From: Hymenobacter cellulosilyticus
Lineage (GTDB): Bacteria > Bacteroidota > Bacteroidia > Cytophagales > Hymenobacteraceae
Direction of reading: 5' to 3'
Length of the DNA: 64,000 nt
Assembly: GCF_022919215.1 (NCBI RefSeq)
Contig: NZ_CP095046.1
Span: 4,516,501-4,580,500 of the forward strand
Part shown: one piece after another, positions 58,735 through 64,000 of the stretch
Layout: each line of letters starts with the position of its first letter
Numbering within the stretch: the stretch's first letter is position 1
Made by a program: the position numbers and the translations under genes
Notes under the pieces: generated by a model
What the model was told of the DNA's origin: nothing
What the model saw: only the letters and a program-made list of their open reading frames with translations
The model's database searches: none

Positions 58735-60287
58735 ATGAAGCAACTCTTACTTATTCTTGGCCTCCTGGTTTTTGCCCAGCAAGCCCGGGCCCAGGCTTGC
58801 AACCTTGACCTCAGAACCCAAACCCAAGTGGATGCCGTGAGGCAGTCGGGCTGCACGACGGTAGAAAACCTATCGATATCGGGCGGCATTCCTGGCGTTA
58901 CCACCGACGGCATCTACGATCTGAGCCCTTTGTCCTTTATTACGGCCGTACAAGGCACGGTATCACTTTCCCTCAATGGTATAACCAACATTCAGGCCCT
59001 GGCCAATATCAGGCAGATTGGGGGCGGCCTCTACATTCAAAGCGCCACTGGCCTCAGCGATATTTCTCTTGGGGACTTCAGCAGCCTGGAAACGGTTGGC
59101 GAGGACTTGATTATAACCGGCAATACTTCGCTGACCAACATAGCAGGCTTCGCGCAGCTGCGCAGCGCCAAGTCGGTGACGATTACCCTCAACTCGGGCC
59201 TGGGCAACATCACTGGCCTGAATGCTCTCAGTGCCACGGGCGCCCTCTACATCAGTCAATGTGCGCGCCTACGCTCTATCAGCGGCCTAAATAACCTGGC
59301 GACCGTACGAATAGCGCCGACCATACCGCCCACTCCGCTGCCGGCCCCTGTAGTAAGCATAACGGATAACCCGCTGCTGGAGGAAATCACCGGACTGGCT
59401 TCGTTGGCAACTTCGGGAAGCATGACGATTTATAAGAATCCGGCACTTAAGGAGCTGGCGGGCTTTAACAATCTCAAGTCGCTGACAAGCCTGTACATCG
59501 GCGATAATCCCGCTATGACCACCATTTCGGGTTTCAACGGCAGCCTGGTGCTCAGCGAAGCGGGCATTGTCAACATCAATACCAACGCCCGGCTTACCTC
59601 TATCTCAGGCTTTCGGGGCCTGGACGTGCAGAACCTCTCCATTCACACCAACAACGGACTAACGCAAATCCCCGGCTTTGCCGACAGCAAAGGCCTGACG
59701 ATGAGTATCAGCGGCAACCCGGCCCTGGATTCGGTGCCGGGTTTTCGCAACGCGCAGTTTACCCGTACGGTGCAGCTCGATAACAATGCCCGGCTGCAAA
59801 AAATTAGTGGCTTTGGCGGAGCCAAAGCCCCGAGCTTTATTACCGTAAATAGCAACCCCGGCTGGTTTCCATTACCAAAGCCTTTGCCTATGCCGACTAC
59901 ACCCTGCTTTCCACCTTGCGCGTGGAGGGCAACACGGCCCTGGCTATTTGCTCCATGCCCTGGGTTTGCAGCTACTTAGGCCGGGGCGGACTAGCCTACT
60001 TCGCCCAGAATGCTCCCGGGTGCGCTACCAATGCGGCCGTGCAGCAGGGCTGCCAGGTACTGAGTACCCCGGAACCCGCCGCGCAGCTAGCTGCCGCCTA
60101 TCCTAATCCGGTCAGTGAGGTGCTGTACCTGCGGGTGGCCGCCCGGTTCCAGGTCTGCGACCTGCTAGGCCGGGTACTGCTGCAAGGCGAAGGCGCGTCC
60201 ATTCCCGTGGCTACTCTTCCGCAGGGCCTATACCTCGTGCAAACCGGCCCCGAGCTGAAAAGTAGCTTCCGCATCAGCAAACGCTAG
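58735..60287 (+). CDS. T9SS-secreted L-domain/LRR-like protein
   Basis: 517 residues. Signal peptide MKQLLLILGLLVFAQQARAQ, then a right-handed beta-helix of receptor-L-like repeats of about 25 residues (NLSISGGIPGV, LYIQSATGLSDISLGDF, LIITGNTSLTNIAGF, MTIYKNPALKELAGFNNL, LYIGDNPAMTTISGF). The C-terminal 70 residues are a type A T9SS sorting domain (AAYPNPVSEVLYL, LPQGLYLVQTG). One G is missing near 59868 (CCCCGG should be CCCCGGG), restoring NPGLVSITKAFAYADYTLL. A surface protein, probably binding or adhesive. Flanked by two near-identical terminators. Confidence 0.85.
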
Positions 60288-60340
60288 TATAGCCAGCCGC
60301 TGAATACTGGGCCGGAAGGTGAAGTAACTCCCAAATCTGT

Positions 60341-60389
60341 ACACGAAAACGGCCCCGGTTGCATGGCGCAACCGGGGCCGGTTTCGTGT
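60341..60389. terminator. long hairpin, bidirectional terminator
   Basis: ACACGAAA-ACGGCCCCGGTTGC / GCAACCGGGGCCG-GTTTCGTGT, a long nearly perfect stem. The core is shared with the terminator at 58446. It separates convergent genes. Confidence 0.85.
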
Positions 60390-60394
60390 TGATG

Positions 60395-60999
60395 CTAGTA
60401 GGGTTTAGTCAGCCATATTTCATCCACTCGCCGCGGGGTGTAATCCACCGCTCTATCCAACTTACCATAGCTGACAAACTGAATGTTCTGGTACCGCAAA
60501 ACCGTAACCCATCTTTCCTTTTTGGTATGTCGGTCGATGGCCGCTGATATATTCCTTCACGTTCCTTTTTTACCTCAATGGAACCGTATGCCGCAATGAC
60601 ATCGGCAAACGTGCTCTTTCCCGGCCGGATTCCTTTGGCCGTGACGACATTGGCGGTAGGGCCAAAGGAAATGAGACTTAGCGTGTGAGTTTCTTCGTAA
60701 ATGGTAAAAGCTACATCCTGCCTTTTATAGCGGAAGGTATAGCCCACCAGACTTTTACTGGTAAAGCTCCTTCCTGCCAAAAAATGGCCGTACTTGATGT
60801 TTACCACTTTCTTCTTGGAGCTGGGCCACCCCATCACCCGCTTAATATCCGCCAGGCTGGATTTATTGGTTTGCAGACTCCGGTAAACTGAGTCTCCCTG
60901 CACTATTTGCTGCCCGGCAGCAGTCAGGGTACTGCTACCGATGAGGCAGCCTATCAGGCCAACCCTTTCCCACTGCTTACGCTGCCACATAGATGGCAC
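60395..60999 (-). CDS. secreted protein of unknown function
   Basis: 201 residues. Signal peptide-like WERVGLIGCLIGSSTLTAAG, then two similar modules (ADIKRVMGWPSSKKKVVNIK and GIRPGKSTFADVIAAYGSIE), reminiscent of SmpA/OmlA-type small beta-barrel repeats. One base is missing near 60558 (GG should be GGG); adding it gives EREGNISAAIDRHTKKERW and an ending RRVDEIWLTKPY. Start at 60999 overlaps the preceding gene by 23 bp; ATG 60990 is an alternative. No family assigned. Confidence 0.6.
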
Positions 61000-61579
61000 C
61001 CAGATAATGGTCGTGGGCTGTTACGTAGAGCGGCATAGCAGCCCAGGCGAGTTGGCGGGCGTGGGCCGTTTCTTTGGCGGCCTTGAAAAGCTCCTGCAGC
61101 CGTAACACAATCAAAACGGCCGCATCCTCGGCGGCAGTTTCCGCGCGGGCGTTTTCCCATTTCTCGTTGTCGGTATAGTCTTCGTACACGGCCTGAATTT
61201 CCTCCAGCCCGGTGATGGTAAACCCTTCTTCCGGCACCGAGTGATTGGCGTAATTGTAGTCAGCCAGCCAGTCCGGGTCTTCCAGGCCTTCGTCTCGGTC
61301 GAAGGCAAACACGTCGACAAACCACCGGTCGTAGTTGATGGTAAAGCCGTTCATTTCCGCGTACAGGGCCTTTACGTCCAGCTCTTGAGCGGCCTTGGCA
61401 AAGAAAGCATCCAAGTACGAAACCAGGCTGTCGGTCAGGGGCAGAAGGCTCTTGCCCACGGCCGGCGCGAAATCGGTAATCCGGTTTTTGGTAATGACCC
61501 GCTCGGCAAGGGCAATGGCTTTATCGAGCTGGTTGTCGGCCACGAAGGCTTGTATTTTCTCACTGTTGCTGTCGGTCAT
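60977..61579 (-). CDS. acidic cytoplasmic protein of unknown function
   Basis: Intact, 200 residues from ATG 61579 (MTDSNSEKIQAFVADNQ); ATG 61585 is in frame. Strongly acidic, mostly helical, with aromatic residues in DRWFVDVFAFDRDEGLEDPD. No signal peptide or recognised family. Its 3' end overlaps the next minus-strand gene by 23 bp, suggesting coupling. Confidence 0.7.
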   Translation of the reverse strand: MTDSNSEKIQAFVADNQLDKAIALAERVITKNRITDFAPAVGKSLLPLTDSLVSYLDAFFAKAAQELDVKALYAEMNGFTINYDRWFVDVFAFDRDEGLEDPDWLADYNYANHSVPEEGFTITGLEEIQAVYEDYTDNEKWENARAETAAEDAAVLIVLRLQELFKAAKETAHARQLAWAAMPLYVTAHDHYLGAIYVAA

Positions 61580-61610
61580 GACCAAGGGGAAGGCGAATGG
61601 CGGAGGGTAC

Positions 61611-62188
61611 TTAGTTATTCGGCGAAGGTAATGGACGTTTTTTGCGGATGGCCGCCTCGTAGAACTTGGCCTTTTCGGGTTTGCCCCACTTGCGGTAAAT
61701 GTCGGCCACCGTTGTTAATTCGGAAATGGTTGGCTCGTCCTTTTCCAGGATGGCGGATATCGTTTTACTCTCCAGTTTGGCTTCCCGGAGCTTCTTTCGG
61801 CACGGCAGGCAGTGTACCGGCCTCGATTCAGGCCGAAACTGCAGCTTCTCATACCACAGCTGCTTTTCCTCTTTCGTGAAGGAAAAGTCGGTTTTACACA
61901 GCTGGCACCCAGACGAGTATCGTGGTAGGCCAGGTTGGGAGTTTGGGTATGTAGCTGTAAGCTAGGCACGGCGAGGATGGCCTTCTTGTCGTTCAAGCAA
62001 GCGTCACAAGCCCATTCGAAGCTGCTGTCGATAAAGCTGGCGTAGGTGTCAATTCCGAGTTCCTTGTAGTGCTTGTACTCACGCCTCTCTATCGTTTCAA
62101 GTATACCCAGGCACACCCGCATTTCCGTCCGGTGCCGCTCGGTAGAGCAGCAGGGGCATTTTGCAAACTTCTTCTTGGGTCGTTTCAT
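61611..62188 (-). CDS. zinc-ribbon protein
   Basis: 192 residues from ATG 62188 (MKRPKKKFAKCPCCSTER); an in-frame upstream ATG at 62263 would add 25. Four CxxC pairs: CPCC, CDAC, CQLC and CLPC. The last two fit the probable zinc-ribbon family (zf-trcl type) with TDFSFTKEEKQLWYEKLQF between them. One G is missing near 61910 (GG should be GGG), restoring DTRLGCQLCKTDFSF and ending KKRPLPSPNN. The CxxC pairs are likely structural zinc sites. Role unknown; possible nucleic-acid or protein binding. Confidence 0.65.
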
Positions 62189-62421
62189 GGGCTCTGAATC
62201 CTTGCCAGGCAGTAGTACGGGCCGAGATTGTACTTCCTGCATCTCCTCAGCTCCCGCAAGCACATCATGGTCCTTACGGGAAGGGCGGATTGGCGTTTAC
62301 AACGCAGCCGAGAGCCAGTCTTGAAAACTCGCTCCAGCTGACCTTATTTTCCGCTATCTGGAAAGACTTTATCTTTCCTGAAAACCTCGGGCTTGTTAGG
62401 TAACTAAAGAGTTTGCTAGAC

Positions 62422-63501
62422 TTACGTATCAGGTGTATTGATTTTAAACTCCTTATACTCATAGGCATCCATCACCTCGGGAGGGTAGAATTCTTTTAAT
62501 TTTGCCAATCTTTCAAAGAAGTGCTTTGGCAATTTTCTGATAGTATTCCCAGATATTTCCAATACCTCAAGCTTCTTAGTGTTCAATATCTCATTTGGTA
62601 GCTGAGTCAAAGAATTATTACCTAGTTGTAAGTATCTCAAATTAGGCAAGGAAAATAAACCTATTGGCAGGTGTCGAATGTCGTTATTCCAGACGTTTAT
62701 TTCTTCTAAGCCGGTAAGACCAAGCACCGAATTAGGCACAACTTTAAGCCCACACCCTCTTATGCTGATATATTTAAGATGCTTAAATCTACTTATCATT
62801 GATAAATCCGCATTGCTTAAATCATTATCATCCAAGTACAATGATTTTATATTACTGAATAACCTCAATTGATCAGGAAGTTTTTTAAGACCACAATCTA
62901 TTAAACTAATACTCACTACCGTATCCGGCCTGCTTCTAGCGAGTTTCAAGAAATTATCATAAGACCGTTCCTGATGCAAAATATCAAAAGTATAACTCTT
63001 ATCACGTACTTTAAACTTAAACTTACCAGTTACAGTAATTGTATCCGTCAAATGCTGAATTGAGTCTAGAACAGCTACACTTTTAAAGTATAGTTTACCA
63101 ATAATTGTATCACCAACATTATAATGTCTTTTATTCAATACCATCCGTTGATCTATTGGGGTATAACTACGGTTATAAGTACATCCAAACTCGTTTAGCC
63201 TTAGGTAAAATTTGCCTTTATTCATCTTAATTACTAATTTCTTAGTTGTCATAATACCACTACTGCTAAATAGCATAATTGTATCATTGTATATTTTACA
63301 AAACCCATCTGCATCACGAATGCATCTTTTATACATGCCTTGCATTGTGCTTTGTTTTATTGAAAGGCTATCTTCTACTCCTTTTATTAAACTTGTATCA
63401 AACGTATAATTATTGTCAAGCACTTTACCTGCCTCCCTATTTTGCAGGCAGGAACTCAAGAACCAAATACCAAGAGATAGTATTAGTACATGTATCTTCA
63501 T
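62422..63501 (-). CDS. leucine-rich repeat lipoprotein, AT-rich
   Basis: Intact, 359 residues from ATG 63501 (ATG 63519 also in frame). Lipoprotein signal MKIHVLILSLGIWFLSSCLQ. About 150 residues without known domain, then six LRRs of the LxxLPxxL type (IKSLYLDDNDLSNADLSMI, LKYISIRGCGLKVVPNSV, LEEINVWNNDIRHLPIGLF, LRYLQLGNNSLTQLPNEI, LEVLEISGNTIRKLPKHF). A/T-rich codon use throughout contrasts with neighbours and suggests horizontal acquisition. Surface or periplasmic protein-binding role likely. Confidence 0.82.
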   Translation of the reverse strand: MKIHVLILSLGIWFLSSCLQNREAGKVLDNNYTFDTSLIKGVEDSLSIKQSTMQGMYKRCIRDADGFCKIYNDTIMLFSSSGIMTTKKLVIKMNKGKFYLRLNEFGCTYNRSYTPIDQRMVLNKRHYNVGDTIIGKLYFKSVAVLDSIQHLTDTITVTGKFKFKVRDKSYTFDILHQERSYDNFLKLARSRPDTVVSISLIDCGLKKLPDQLRLFSNIKSLYLDDNDLSNADLSMISRFKHLKYISIRGCGLKVVPNSVLGLTGLEEINVWNNDIRHLPIGLFSLPNLRYLQLGNNSLTQLPNEILNTKKLEVLEISGNTIRKLPKHFFERLAKLKEFYPPEVMDAYEYKEFKINTPDT

Positions 63502-63638
63502 AAATTGCGAACTGAGCATTCTTTATGTTTATATAAGCTGCAGCAAATTAACCAATAAGTCATTAGTCTTATTGTCTTTACTTGGTCAACAGTATACAAT
63601 TTGTGTCACCTGCCTTGTAATTCCCTAGTTTGGGTAGG

Positions 63639-64000
63639 ATGCTATTTATTATAAGCTCAAAAAAGAAGCTGACCGCCTGCGCTTCTTTCCCGGCGGCAAC
63701 TCGGAATACCACCAGGCCAGCCGCGCCACCTGGCCCGGCCTGCTCGAGCGCCTCGATACGGCCTTCACCGACCTGGGCGGCGCCTTCGACCCCGACGTGA
63801 AGGCCACCTATAGTCAGCACCGGCAGGCGCTGCTTTCGGCCCTAGCTACCCAGAGCGGGCAGAAAAAGCAGGTTACCGACGCCAAGCTAGGCAGCGTGGC
63901 CGAGCGGGCTCTGCTCACGCGCCAGCTCGCGCGCAACGCCCGCACCCTGAGTCTGGCCTTTGAGGAGCAGCCCGAGGAAGCCGCATCGGATTTCGACAAG
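63639..64000 (+). CDS. conserved hypothetical protein, N-terminal part (runs off the edge)
   Basis: About 120 residues visible. The coding frame is DRLRFFPGGNSEYHQASR, LLERLDTAFTDLGG, AERALLTRQLARNART: a helical protein of a Bacteroidota hypothetical type. The ATG at 63639-63641 is out of frame with it. Adding one G after the ATG (ATGCT to ATGGCT) gives MAIYYKLKKEADRLRFF, so a base is probably missing. There is a sharp step from AT-rich to GC-rich sequence at about 63650. Confidence 0.5.

Noticed and set aside
1..64000. Programmed frameshifting as the cause of the many frame breaks
   Set aside because: The breaks lie in different C/G runs of unrelated genes, lack a common slippery heptamer plus structure, and one gene can need two or more corrections. 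Sequence error explains them better.

Overview
The window reads as chromosomal DNA of a high-GC Bacteroidota, most probably Hymenobacter or a close Cytophagales relative. Support: TonB-dependent receptors, secreted proteins ending in type IX secretion (T9SS) sorting domains, a transketolase split into two genes, Mpl, DnaB, and recurrent TAnnTTTG promoter -7 elements upstream of starts. No rRNA, tRNA, CRISPR array, insertion sequence or phage module was recognised.

Sequence quality dominates the reading. About 36 genes, including essential dnaB and mpl, are interrupted by one or more single-base frame breaks. Nearly all sit in short C or G runs and are repaired by adding one base. I treat these as sequence errors, give each gene its full span, and name the break. 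Lengths quoted for such genes are after repair.

Layout. 0-7.7 kb: Lgt-like transferase, LLM flavin oxidoreductase, membrane-anchored SDR, small secreted protein, HAD hydrolase followed by a 21-bp tandem repeat, then an SDR/AraC/OsmC group. 7.7-10.4 kb: six small orphan genes of visibly lower GC, with a 15-bp motif repeated three times. 10.5-18.2 kb: TauE/SafE permease, DHA2 drug exporter, a citrate-lyase-like/SGNH pair, second LLM oxidoreductase, ankyrin protein, BASS-type transporter, small orphan. 18.2-26.3 kb: dienelactone hydrolase, two secreted proteins (one T9SS), a large GH63-like glycosidase, a Coq4-like protein and orphans. 26.6-29.7 kb: multi-PAS histidine kinase with a single-domain response regulator. 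29.7-41.8 kb: M61 peptidase, S1/P1 nuclease, a TonB receptor with a ModE-type regulator and a near-ideal ModE operator, DODA-type dioxygenase, Crp/Fnr regulator, siderophore receptor plus PepSY membrane protein. 41.9-50.1 kb: aminotransferase, second HAD protein with a second 21-bp repeat, DnaB, Mpl, alpha/beta hydrolase, envelope lipoproteins and an M48 protease. 50.3-58.4 kb: FAH-family protein, M23 peptidase, lipocalin, Bcp peroxiredoxin, and the two transketolase halves around a VWA protein and a membrane protein. 58.7-64 kb: T9SS L-domain-like protein, orphans, a zinc-ribbon protein, an AT-rich LRR lipoprotein, and a gene running off the right edge.

Functional groups: metal uptake (ModE/TonB receptor, probably molybdate-type; siderophore receptor plus PepSY reductase-like protein), envelope maintenance (Lgt-like, Mpl, M23, M48, lipocalin), and central carbon metabolism (transketolase). 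The most interesting regulatory signal is the ModE box at 35265-35296. The most puzzling non-coding signals are the two 21-bp-period repeats, each starting within 25 bp of a HAD-gene stop codon, and three composite intergenic inverted repeats with a related inner hairpin.
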